NCBI GenBank assembly: GCA_947454305.1
Contig: CANGJE010000025.1
Span: 1-33,254 of the forward strand
Reading direction: 5' to 3'
Source of the DNA: Oxalobacteraceae bacterium
Lineage (GTDB): Bacteria; Pseudomonadota; Gammaproteobacteria; Burkholderiales; Burkholderiaceae_D
Length of the DNA stretch: 33,254 bases
Below the pieces are notes generated by a model. The model made no database searches. It was given only the letters and a program-made list of their open reading frames with translations, and was not told where the DNA came from. Within the stretch, counting starts at the first letter, position 1. Every line of letters begins with the position of its first letter. The position numbers and the translations under genes are program-made. This document shows positions 23,315 through 31,514 of this stretch, one piece after another.

Positions 23315-26002
23315 ATGGATATGAGCACGCCCGACCACTTGGTCCGCCACAACGACACTGATGAACTAGAAACTGCTGAATGGGTCGCCGCCCTAGAATC
23401 GGTGCTGGCGAGCGCAGGCCCCGAGCGTGCACGCTTTCTACTTTCCAAGCTCTCTGCAGCGGCGCGTGATGCCGGTCTTAATTGGCGCGACGCGCGCATC
23501 ACTCCTTATATCAACACCATACGAGCAACTGATGAGCCCGCCTATCCGGGTGGCTCGGATGCGGTTGATCTGGAAGAACGTATCGCCAGCATCTTGCGTT
23601 GGAACGCGCTGGCCATGGTGGTGCGTGCCAATCGCGCCTATGGTGAATTAGGCGGTCACATTGCCAGCTATGCCTCAGCAGCTGATTTGTTTGAAGTCGG
23701 TTTTAATCATTTTTTCCGTGCGCGAACGGCTGAGTTTGGTGGCGATTTAATTTACTTTCAGCCACATTCAGCACCAGGGATTTATGCCCGCGCTTTTCTT
23801 GAAGGACGAATGAGCGAAGATAATCTCTCGCACTACCGTCAAGAGATACAAGCGAAAGAGCGTGGCATTCAAGGTTTATCGTCGTATCCCCATCCGTGGC
23901 TGATGCCCGACTTCTGGCAATTTCCAACTGGCTCTATGGGCTTGGGGCCCATCAGCGCGATTTACCAAGCACGGTTCATGCGCTATCTCGAGCATCGCGG
24001 ATTAATGGCCGCTCAACCACGCAAAGTATGGGGAGTGTTTGGCGATGGTGAAATGGATGAACCTGAATCTCTCGCAGCGTTGTCATTAGCCTCGCGTGAA
24101 AAACTGGATAACTTAGTCTTCGTCATTAACTGTAACTTGCAACGACTCGATGGCCCAGTGCGCGGTAATGGACATATCGTCGATGAACTCGAAACACTGT
24201 TTGGCGGTGCGGGCTGGAATGTCATCAAATTACTGTGGGGCTCGGATTGGGATCCTTTGTTTGCTCGCGATCACACGGGTGATTTAGTGGATGCCTTAAA
24301 TCGTACGGTCGATGGTCAACTGCAAACCTTTGCAGCGAATGATGGCGCATTTAATCGCGAACATTTTTTTGGTCAAAACCCTGCCCTCAAAGCGATAGGC
24401 GATACGCTCACTGACGATGAGATTGATCGACTAAAGCGTGGCGGTCATGATATGCGCAAGATTTATGCGGCGTATCACGCAGCCGCTAATCACAATGGCA
24501 GACCGACAGTGATTTTGGCTCAAACCAAAAAAGGCTTTGGCATGGGAGCTGCAGGTCAAGGCAAAATGACGACGCATCAACAGAAAAAACTCGAGCTCGA
24601 TGATCTGCTCGAATTTCGTGATCGATTCAAACTTCCACTTAACGACGCGCAAATCGAAAAACTGGAATTCTGCAAACCCTCGCCCGACAGTGAAGAAATG
24701 CGCCATCTGCAAGAGCGTCGTCAACAACTCGGCGGTTATCTTCCGCAGCGTATCACCAGCCCAAATCAAATCACCCTACCTGAACTCGCTAGCCATGCAC
24801 AATTTGCTTTAGATGCCGGCGGCAAGGAAATGTCGACCACGATGGCCTTAGTGCGCATCATGGGTAATTTGTTGAAAGATGCTGAACTAGGCAAACATGT
24901 CGTACCAATTGTGGCCGATGAAGCACGTACCTTTGGTATGGCTAATTTATTTAGGCAAGTGGGTATCTATTCTGCGCAGGGCCAGTTATATCAACCTGAA
25001 GATATAGGCTCGATTCTTTACTACCGTGAAGCGACCGATGGTCAGATTTTAGAAGAAGGCATTACTGAAGCGGGCGCGATTTCATCATGGACCGCTGCGG
25101 CAACGAGTTACGCGGTACATGGTTTACCTATGCTGCCGTTTTACATCTATTACTCGATGTTTGGCTTTCAACGCATTGGTGATTTGATCTGGGCAGCCGC
25201 GGATCAACGCGCGCGTGGATTTTTGATCGGTGCTACGTCGGGCCGCACCACGCTCGGTGGTGAGGGATTGCAGCATCAAGATGGCAGCAGTCATTTAGTC
25301 TCGGCCACGATACCTAACTGTATTTCCTATGATCCGGCGTTTGCGTATGAGCTGGCGGTGATTGTGGACGATGGTATGCGTCGCATGTTGTCTAACAATG
25401 AGGATGTGTTTTACTACGTAACGGTTACGAATGAAAATGAAGCTCAACCCAGCATGCCAGCGTCTGCACGTGAAGGCATCCTACGCGGCATGCATTGCGT
25501 TGCTAAAGCCGAGCAAGCACAGGTACGATTATTGGGCGCCGGCCCACTGCTTAAAGAAGCTATGGCTGCAGCCGCTCTGCTAAAAGATAATTTTTCAATT
25601 CACAGCGACGTATGGAGTGTGACTAGTTTTTCAGAACTGGCACGGGACGGCATCGCCAGCGAACGTTCACGCCGACTGCAACATACGGCCGAACCTTCTT
25701 GGGTCAGTCAGCAATTATCAGACAGTCAGACGCCAGTGATTGCAGTGTCAGATTATGTACGCGCTGTTCCCGAAAGTATTCGCGCCTACATACCTGCCCC
25801 TTACGTCACGCTGGGAACTGATGGTTTTGGTCGTAGCGATACCCGTGCGAGTTTGAGAGATTTTTTTGAAGTCGATGCCAAGTGGATCGCTTACACCGCC
25901 TTAGTTGAAATTTATGGGGATAAAAAATCCCCCGACGAAATGCGCACTATGGCGGCTACGCTGGGACTCAATTTAGATAAGCCAATTGCTTCATCGCTTT
26001 AA
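23315..26002 (+). CDS. Homodimeric-type 2-oxoacid dehydrogenase E1 (AceE/MdeB-like), 895 aa
   Basis: This thiamine-diphosphate enzyme decarboxylates pyruvate or 2-oxobutyrate and hands the acyl group to an E2 lipoyl protein. The ThDP-binding motif runs from GDGEMDEPES (about residue 243) to NCNLQRLDGPVRGNG (about 272). Also seen are the family stretch AQTKKGFGMGAAGQGK, the pyrimidine-domain region VPIVADEARTFGM, and the typical end GTDGFGRSDTRASLRDFFEVDAKWI. Length matches AceE of Escherichia coli (887 aa). I start at ATG 23315 (MDMSTPDH); ATG 23321 is equally possible, and the longer frame to 23198 would cross the promoter. No E2 or E3 gene follows, unlike a standard pyruvate dehydrogenase operon. 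Together with the divergent Lrp regulator this points to an MdeB-like specialised E1 that borrows E2/E3 from elsewhere. Confidence 0.92.
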   Translation: MDMSTPDHLVRHNDTDELETAEWVAALESVLASAGPERARFLLSKLSAAARDAGLNWRDARITPYINTIRATDEPAYPGGSDAVDLEERIASILRWNALAMVVRANRAYGELGGHIASYASAADLFEVGFNHFFRARTAEFGGDLIYFQPHSAPGIYARAFLEGRMSEDNLSHYRQEIQAKERGIQGLSSYPHPWLMPDFWQFPTGSMGLGPISAIYQARFMRYLEHRGLMAAQPRKVWGVFGDGEMDEPESLAALSLASREKLDNLVFVINCNLQRLDGPVRGNGHIVDELETLFGGAGWNVIKLLWGSDWDPLFARDHTGDLVDALNRTVDGQLQTFAANDGAFNREHFFGQNPALKAIGDTLTDDEIDRLKRGGHDMRKIYAAYHAAANHNGRPTVILAQTKKGFGMGAAGQGKMTTHQQKKLELDDLLEFRDRFKLPLNDAQIEKLEFCKPSPDSEEMRHLQERRQQLGGYLPQRITSPNQITLPELASHAQFALDAGGKEMSTTMALVRIMGNLLKDAELGKHVVPIVADEARTFGMANLFRQVGIYSAQGQLYQPEDIGSILYYREATDGQILEEGITEAGAISSWTAAATSYAVHGLPMLPFYIYYSMFGFQRIGDLIWAAADQRARGFLIGATSGRTTLGGEGLQHQDGSSHLVSATIPNCISYDPAFAYELAVIVDDGMRRMLSNNEDVFYYVTVTNENEAQPSMPASAREGILRGMHCVAKAEQAQVRLLGAGPLLKEAMAAAALLKDNFSIHSDVWSVTSFSELARDGIASERSRRLQHTAEPSWVSQQLSDSQTPVIAVSDYVRAVPESIRAYIPAPYVTLGTDGFGRSDTRASLRDFFEVDAKWIAYTALVEIYGDKKSPDEMRTMAATLGLNLDKPIASSL

Positions 26003-26020
26003 GGAATCATTGCTAAAAAA

Positions 26021-26051
26021 AACTAACGGCCCTCACGGGCCGTTAGTTTTT
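26021..26051. terminator. Bidirectional rho-independent terminator
   Basis: AACTAACGGCCC (26021-26032) and GGGCCGTTAGTT (26037-26048) form a perfect 12-pair stem with loop TCAC. T follows on the right and a run of A precedes on the left, so it works in both directions. It separates the convergent E1 gene (stop 26002) and the SAF-domain oxidoreductase gene (stop 26088). Confidence 0.95.
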
Positions 26052-26087
26052 AGGATGTCATTTCCCTGTAGTTCAATTAACTGCCGT

Positions 26088-27431
26088 TTATTTTTTACTG
26101 CCGAATTGTTTTTCCATCTCACGACGGAATTTCACCGCAGTCGATTGCGCGTCAAATGCAACATCATCCCAACCTACCGCTGCCCCTGCTTTCACAGGCC
26201 GTAACAACTTCACGCCATGTGCAAGACCTAAAGGCAAGCCGCCTAAAGCAATCGATTCACTGGCAGGTAAGAGTTTGCCGTAGACAGTAAAACCACCTTC
26301 GCCGTCCAACACTTCACCCACGGCTAGATCGCGTTTAGCGGTTGCCACCACATCACCATTCCAGCAAATCGGTGCACCGGTCGACTCTTCACGCACACCA
26401 ATCGATGCGACAGTAATACCTAGTTCGAGTCCAATCAAATGAAACGGTTTATACATCGATGAGTATTGACCACTTGGGTCTGTAATCAAACCGTATTCTT
26501 TAAAGCAGCGTGCCACGTATTCACTATCGGCCGCAAAGGTAACGTACACACCCCAACGCAAATCGCGAAATACCGGACGTGTGTCACGCTCAACACTAGA
26601 AATAACTTCAACCTGACCGCGCACATCCAGAATGCCGCCATCAGCAACTGGGCGAAGTACGCGCGCTAAATCATCGACACCGACGGGTGGGAAACGCAGG
26701 CCGTGCGGCGCTGTCAATCCGGTGGCATTCGCCACCGACGCCATTTCAATCGCACTCTTGGTGCCATCTAAGAAGCTATTGAACATTTGCGCATTCATAC
26801 CGCCGCGCGCGGCGTCTTCGGGCGTTAGTCCATAGTGCTGCCAAACGGTATCGGGCGTTGATGAATGATAGGTGGGTAGATATTTAGTGCCCTTGCCTGC
26901 AGCAACAACTGAAAAACCTGCCGCACGCGCCCAATCAACCATTTCACAAATTAATGAAGGTTGATCGCCATAGGCCAAAGAATAAATAATGCCTGCTTCA
27001 TCAGCACGACGCTTTAATAGCGGGCCGGCTAATGCATCAGCTTCCACATTCACCATCACGATATGTTTGCCGTGCTCACAGCAAGCCAATACATGGTCAA
27101 TACCTATCGCAGGATTACCGGTTGAATCAATGATGATGTCGATGTGCGGCGATTTGATCAGCGCCATGCCATCATCGATGATGGCGGTGTTGCCGTTTTT
27201 CGCGGCTTGCTCGAGTGATGAAGCAGAAAACGCATCATCCTTCCAGCCTACATTGCGTAATGCCGCTTTAGCGCGATCGGGTGAAAGATCCGCAATACCC
27301 ACCATGTGCAGACCGGGTGTGCGTGGCACTTGTGACAAATACATCGACCCAAACTTGCCGGCACCAATCATGCCGACACGCACAGGTTTTCCGGCTGCTG
27401 CACGCTGCAGCAGCTTGGCGTGAAGATTCAT
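26088..27431 (-). CDS. NAD(P)-binding oxidoreductase with C-terminal SAF domain, 447 aa
   Basis: This protein resembles homoserine dehydrogenase/Gfo-Idh-MocA enzymes. A Rossmann start VRVGMIGAGKFGSMYLSQV (GAGKFG at about 23-28) is followed by DLSPDRAKAAL, then DSTGNPAIGIDHVLACCEHGKHIVMVNVEADALAG. The last 90 residues form a SAF-type domain (VVATAKRDLAVGEVLDGEGG and LPLGLAHGVKLLRPVKAGAAVGWDDV), for which databases sometimes assign the misleading name FlgA. The substrate is not known to me. The gene is preceded by GAGG and lies 12 bases after a phytanoyl-CoA-type dioxygenase, so the two probably act in one pathway, for example oxidation of a hydroxylated product. It is the last gene of the operon before the shared terminator. 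Confidence 0.83.
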   Translation of the reverse strand: MNLHAKLLQRAAAGKPVRVGMIGAGKFGSMYLSQVPRTPGLHMVGIADLSPDRAKAALRNVGWKDDAFSASSLEQAAKNGNTAIIDDGMALIKSPHIDIIIDSTGNPAIGIDHVLACCEHGKHIVMVNVEADALAGPLLKRRADEAGIIYSLAYGDQPSLICEMVDWARAAGFSVVAAGKGTKYLPTYHSSTPDTVWQHYGLTPEDAARGGMNAQMFNSFLDGTKSAIEMASVANATGLTAPHGLRFPPVGVDDLARVLRPVADGGILDVRGQVEVISSVERDTRPVFRDLRWGVYVTFAADSEYVARCFKEYGLITDPSGQYSSMYKPFHLIGLELGITVASIGVREESTGAPICWNGDVVATAKRDLAVGEVLDGEGGFTVYGKLLPASESIALGGLPLGLAHGVKLLRPVKAGAAVGWDDVAFDAQSTAVKFRREMEKQFGSKK

Positions 27432-27443
27432 TGTGGCCTCGCT

Positions 27444-28295
27444 TTAAGCTGCGCGGCCGTCAGGAATGCCGTGCTGCTCAGCGAGCGGCGTACCATCTTT
27501 CCAAGGCAAATCAACGGGGTAATTTTTGAGCAGGCAATCATCCGGCAGCGTTTCAATCGGCGTGAAATCGCGATGCGCGATATAACCGGCACGCTTAAAA
27601 CGACGAATGTGATTCGAGACCGCGCACAGGCTCAGATAAACCGCCACGCGATTCCATGGCGAGAGATTGGGCGACGAGGCATGCACCAGGCAGCCACTAA
27701 ACATAATCATAGAACCGGCTGGGCCCTTTGGAGCGACGATGCCGCCTTTGTCCACCAGAGTGCGGATGTTGTCGTTACTGATGGTCCACAGTGGATAGCT
27801 GGTTGTAGAGGTGTCATGACCGGCTTCTAATGCGCCCATCTTGTGGCTGCCGGGTATGAACATCAATGGACCATTGAACTCATTGACTTCATCCAAAAAG
27901 ATTGCGACGTTCATTGCGCGAGCATCGGGCATCTCGTCATCATTCAACCATGTGCCGTAATCTTGATGCCACTGCCAGATATCGCCATCGAAGGCCATCT
28001 TGCCGTTGATTTTGAATTGATGCATGTAGAGCTTCTCGTCAAACATTTGCTCGACAGGCTCGATCATGCGCGGATGACGGGCTAATTTTGCAAAGGGCTC
28101 GCTATACATATGCGCTGCAAAATTTGTGCGAACTGAGGTCTTACCTTTTTCGCGAATATTTTCAGGACGATCTTGCGCATACAAACGCGGGACTTCGTCA
28201 GTCAGGCTTTTGACTTCCTCAGGCGTGAAATGCGATGGGAAAAAAAGATAACCATCGCGGTCAAACTGCTCGAGCTGTTGTTTACTAAGTTTCAT
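27444..28295 (-). CDS. Phytanoyl-CoA dioxygenase (PhyH) family Fe(II)/2-oxoglutarate hydroxylase, 283 aa
   Basis: This non-haem iron oxygenase uses 2-oxoglutarate and O2 to hydroxylate its substrate. The iron ligands are visible as His110-x-Asp112 in WQWHQDYGTW and the distal His205 in GCLVHASSPN. Arg216 in the following WNR probably binds 2-oxoglutarate. The centre, VAIFLDEVNEFNGPLMFIPG followed by SHK, resembles ectoine hydroxylase EctD and its relatives more than mammalian PhyH. There are no ectoine synthesis genes in view, so the substrate is open. ATG 28295 has GGAGATAGG upstream. It is separated from the CitE-like gene upstream by 75 bases and from the SAF-domain oxidoreductase downstream by 12. 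Confidence 0.88.
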   Translation of the reverse strand: MKLSKQQLEQFDRDGYLFFPSHFTPEEVKSLTDEVPRLYAQDRPENIREKGKTSVRTNFAAHMYSEPFAKLARHPRMIEPVEQMFDEKLYMHQFKINGKMAFDGDIWQWHQDYGTWLNDDEMPDARAMNVAIFLDEVNEFNGPLMFIPGSHKMGALEAGHDTSTTSYPLWTISNDNIRTLVDKGGIVAPKGPAGSMIMFSGCLVHASSPNLSPWNRVAVYLSLCAVSNHIRRFKRAGYIAHRDFTPIETLPDDCLLKNYPVDLPWKDGTPLAEQHGIPDGRAA

Positions 28296-28370
28296 GCCTA
28301 TCTCCGTTTGCTGGGCGCAGAATCAACTAAATTCTGCTGTAACCCGCAAGTATAAATGACCTTGAGAAAA

Positions 28371-29174
28371 TTATTTTTGCAACTGGGCCAAGAGTCTCTC
28401 AGCGCGAATCAAAACCGGCTTATCCACCATACGGCCATCGACCTGAATGGCAGCGCCCCCGGCTGATCCGGCGGCCTCAATTACGCGACGCGCCCATGCC
28501 AACTCGTCAACAGACGGCCGATACGCCGCATTCACAGTGGCTACTTGTTTGGGGTGAATACACAATTTGGCACCAAAACCAAAGCGTTTTCCGCGCAAGG
28601 CATCGGCTTCCAGAATGCCGACGTCTTCAATTGAGGTGGTAACACCATCCACCGGTGGTGCTAATTCAGCAAGTCGCGAAGCTAAAACGATTTGGGAACG
28701 AAAATAATCTAGTTCTCTATCGTCGCCTTCAATCCCCATATCGACGCAAAAATCAATGCTGCCGAAAATTAATCGAGTAACACGCTCGTGTTGTGACAGC
28801 TGCGCAATATTGCTGATGCCTTGAGCGCTCTCTATGAGCAGCTTCACTGCTTTTGCACCGGCGGCGACAACTCTTTTTACATCAGCCACATCGCCAGCCT
28901 TGGGCAAGATAATTTCGGCAACTCCTTCGCGAGCGCATAGTGCAAGATCATCTGCAAACCATGAGGTGTCGGCGCTATTGATACGAACAGCGACGGATTT
29001 ATCTTTTGAAAGCCAGCCGGATAATGCCGCACGCGCTGAGTTTTTATCTTCAGGTGCTACAGCATCTTCTAGATCAATAATGACGCGATCCGCACCTGCA
29101 GCGAGTGCTTTATCAAATCGCTCAGGTCGTGTGGCAGGTACAAACAAATACGAAACTGGCGCAGGCTTAGACAT
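28371..29174 (-). CDS. CitE-like lyase, HpcH/HpaI aldolase family (possible citramalyl-CoA lyase), 267 aa
   Basis: This TIM-barrel enzyme of the citrate lyase beta-subunit-like group cleaves or forms C-C bonds in acyl-CoA substrates such as citramalyl-CoA or malyl-CoA. Seen are the start SYLFVPATRPERFDKALAAG, the metal-binding DRVIIDLEDAVAPEDK, AVRINS with the substrate Arg, and the later strands IFGSIDFCVDMGIEGDD and KLCIHPKQV. The ATG at 29174 directly follows the stop of the CoA-transferase gene as TGAATG, so translation is coupled. Together with that CoA-transferase and the MaoC-type hydratase it matches the three activities of itaconate breakdown, giving pyruvate and acetyl-CoA. Other C5 dicarboxylate routes use the same three families. 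Confidence 0.88.
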   Translation of the reverse strand: MSKPAPVSYLFVPATRPERFDKALAAGADRVIIDLEDAVAPEDKNSARAALSGWLSKDKSVAVRINSADTSWFADDLALCAREGVAEIILPKAGDVADVKRVVAAGAKAVKLLIESAQGISNIAQLSQHERVTRLIFGSIDFCVDMGIEGDDRELDYFRSQIVLASRLAELAPPVDGVTTSIEDVGILEADALRGKRFGFGAKLCIHPKQVATVNAAYRPSVDELAWARRVIEAAGSAGGAAIQVDGRMVDKPVLIRAERLLAQLQK

Positions 29175-30353
29175 TCAGATGGCCTTTGATGTTTTAAGTT
29201 CAGTGATGGCTTGTGATGAATAACCCAAAGACGACAATATCGCTTCGGTATGTTGGCCCAGCGAAGGAATCGCATCCATACGCGCCTCCCAACCAGAACT
29301 CGCACCCGGTGGTAACAAGGCCGGTATAGGTCCCACTGGTGTCGCGACTTCAGTCCAACGTTCACGTGCGCGCAACTGAGCGTGCTCCCATATATCTTTC
29401 ATTTCATTCAACCGCGCATTGGCGATCTGCGCTTTTTCAAGTCGTTCAGTGACTTGTTCTGCCGTCAGCGTTGAAAACACATCTCGTATGATGGCGTACA
29501 ACGCTTTGCGCGCGCTACTACGTAAGCTGTTGTTAGAAAACCGTGCATCCGTTGCCAATGCGGGTTGTTGCAACACCTGCTCACAAAACGTGCCCCACTC
29601 ACGCTCATTCTGCAAACCTAACATCACTGTTTTTCCATCACCGGAAGGAAACGGTCCATAGGGATAAATAGTGGCATGTGATGCGCCCGCTCGCACTGGA
29701 GGTGGCGCACCATCGAACGCGTAGTACATAGGGAAATTCATCCACTCGACCATACTCTCAAGCATGGATACATCGATGTGGCAGCCCTCACCTGTTTTAC
29801 CGCGCTGTATCAGCGCCGCCAAAATATTCGTATAGGCATACATACCAGCAGCAATATCCGCCACCGAGCAACCGGCTTTTGACGGTTCTTCTTGCGTACC
29901 CGTTACTGATAAAAATCCCGATTCGCTTTGTATGAGTAAATCGTAAGCTTTCTTATCGCGATACGGGCCATCAGAACCATAGCCAGAGATATCGCACACG
30001 ATCAGTTTAGGATAAGCCGAATGCAAATCAGCAAACGACAAACCTAAACGCGCGGCAGCGCCGGGGGCCAGATTTTGAACCAGCACATCGGCATCGGCTA
30101 ACAAGCGATGCAATATGACACGTGCTTCGTCATGCTTTACATCCAGTGTCAGGCTTTCTTTGGAACGATTCGTCCACACAAAATGCGATGCCATGCCACG
30201 TACACGTTCGTCATACGCGCGTGCAAAATCACCTACACCGGGTCGTTCGATTTTAATGACACGCGCGCCTAAATCAGCTAACTGACGCGTACAAAAAGGC
30301 GCGGCGATAGCGTGCTCGAGCGTGATTACTTTGATTCCATCTAAAGGTCGCAT
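29175..30353 (-). CDS. Family III (CaiB/BaiF) CoA-transferase, 392 aa
   Basis: It transfers CoA between carboxylic acids through an aspartyl-CoA intermediate. The family opening MRPLDGIKVITLEHAIAAPF is followed by ARVIKIERPGVGDFAR, the catalytic Asp138 in KKAYDLLIQSESGF, and the glycine loop near GDGKTVMLGLQNEREW. It resembles formyl-CoA transferase in fold, but the neighbours (CitE-like lyase directly after, MaoC-type hydratase 32 bases before) fit an itaconate or mesaconate CoA-transferase such as the Pseudomonas aeruginosa Ict enzyme. Formyl-CoA transfer for oxalate would be expected beside oxalyl-CoA decarboxylase, which is absent, although two OFA transporters are in the window. Substrate assignment is inference. 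Confidence 0.9.
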   Translation of the reverse strand: MRPLDGIKVITLEHAIAAPFCTRQLADLGARVIKIERPGVGDFARAYDERVRGMASHFVWTNRSKESLTLDVKHDEARVILHRLLADADVLVQNLAPGAAARLGLSFADLHSAYPKLIVCDISGYGSDGPYRDKKAYDLLIQSESGFLSVTGTQEEPSKAGCSVADIAAGMYAYTNILAALIQRGKTGEGCHIDVSMLESMVEWMNFPMYYAFDGAPPPVRAGASHATIYPYGPFPSGDGKTVMLGLQNEREWGTFCEQVLQQPALATDARFSNNSLRSSARKALYAIIRDVFSTLTAEQVTERLEKAQIANARLNEMKDIWEHAQLRARERWTEVATPVGPIPALLPPGASSGWEARMDAIPSLGQHTEAILSSLGYSSQAITELKTSKAI

Positions 30354-30385
30354 GCAAATTCCTGTGATTATCTTTACGTTTGCTT

Positions 30386-31246
30386 TCAGGCCAGTACGGC
30401 TGTCGCTTGCATAGTTAACTCACCGTGAGCATTGGCAGCCCACAAATGGGCTTCGTGACCATCGGCGCTTACTTTGCCGTTCACGCTAAACGTATCGGTA
30501 TCAAACGTTGGACTGACTGCTCGAAAGCTAAATTCACGCACTCGTTGTTGCGGTACCTGCACACACAATAACTCCATCAGCATGGTGGCTATCAATGGCC
30601 CATGAACTATCAGACCGGGATATCCCTCAACGTCAGTGGTGTAACTTCGATCGTAGTGAATTCTATGACCATTGAATGTTAACGCGGAATAGCGAAACAG
30701 CAGCACAGGATCCGGCGTAATCGTGCGCGACCATGCAGCATCGGTAGGTGCGGCCTTGGCGGCGGCTGGAGCTACCCCTGGCTGGGGATTATCGCGATAC
30801 ACAATGTCGTGCTCTTCATAAATAGAGACTTTGCCGTTGGCACCAATTTCATGAGCCACGGTCACAAAAGCCAATCGACCGCTATTGCCCGTCTTTACAT
30901 CAATGGCTTTGATGCGCGATACACGCTTAGCGTCAGATGCGACCGGTAGATCACCATCAAATTTCAAACGACCGCCAGCCCACATACGGCGCGGCAGCTC
31001 GACTGGAGGCAAAAAACCACCTCGCTTGGGATGGCCATCCGACCCAATACCCGATGCCGGACTCACCGCCCAGAAAAATAACCAATGCCACAGCAAAGGC
31101 AATGGATCACCGGCAGTCAAGTTTTGCTCTTTATCTAAGGTTGCGGCCATCGCGTTGACAGCCGCAACGTGAATCAGATCGTCGCGCGTCTCGCTACGTC
31201 CTACCCATTGCTTTAACAAATCAAGATCCAACGGAGGCAGACTCAT
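30386..31246 (-). CDS. MaoC/FAS1-type double-hot-dog hydratase (possible itaconyl- or mesaconyl-CoA hydratase), 286 aa
   Basis: This acyl-CoA hydratase is made of two hot-dog folds. The N-terminal FAS1-like dehydratase half has PLLWHWLFFWAVSPASGIGSDG and PRRMWAGGRLKF. The C-terminal half carries the hydratase-2 catalytic stretch FNGHRIHYDRSYTTDVEGYP followed by GLIVHGPL, with the expected Asp and His. Proteins of this form include mesaconyl-C4-CoA hydratase and the itaconyl-CoA hydratase of Pseudomonas. It is the first gene of an operon of up to five genes and is followed by the CoA-transferase and the lyase. The three are the expected set for converting itaconate through itaconyl-CoA and citramalyl-CoA to acetyl-CoA and pyruvate. 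Confidence 0.85.
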   Translation of the reverse strand: MSLPPLDLDLLKQWVGRSETRDDLIHVAAVNAMAATLDKEQNLTAGDPLPLLWHWLFFWAVSPASGIGSDGHPKRGGFLPPVELPRRMWAGGRLKFDGDLPVASDAKRVSRIKAIDVKTGNSGRLAFVTVAHEIGANGKVSIYEEHDIVYRDNPQPGVAPAAAKAAPTDAAWSRTITPDPVLLFRYSALTFNGHRIHYDRSYTTDVEGYPGLIVHGPLIATMLMELLCVQVPQQRVREFSFRAVSPTFDTDTFSVNGKVSADGHEAHLWAANAHGELTMQATAVLA

Positions 31247-31417
31247 GGCTTACCCAATAATTGTTATTTAAAGCAGCATTTTCCAGCACGAATACCGCGC
31301 CGACTATTTGCATTTTTTGAAGGGGCAATTGCCGCCCAAATTTCCCGGCTTAGGCAGGGATGAGCCAGAATGGGCAGGGATAGCGGCAGCGCCACAGGCC
31401 TCGGCTTTTTCCGCGAC

Positions 31418-31440
31418 TTGTGGCTGCAGGGATATATAAT
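31418..31440 (+). promoter_or_regulatory. Possible promoter of the glycosyltransferase gene
   Basis: A consensus TATAAT at 31435-31440 lies within GATATATAAT, with a weak TTGTGG at 31418-31423 upstream at a short spacing. Transcription starting near 31447 would give a leader of about 70 bases. The 268-base gap between the hydratase gene and this gene also contains the palindrome GGCAATTGCC near 31323; no other gene is seen. Confidence 0.35.
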
Positions 31441-31514
31441 GCCCCCTCCTTACTGCTACCTCATGACGCCGCCGCCTATCAGACGCTGGCACAGCCTAAT
31501 CCAGAGCATTACAA

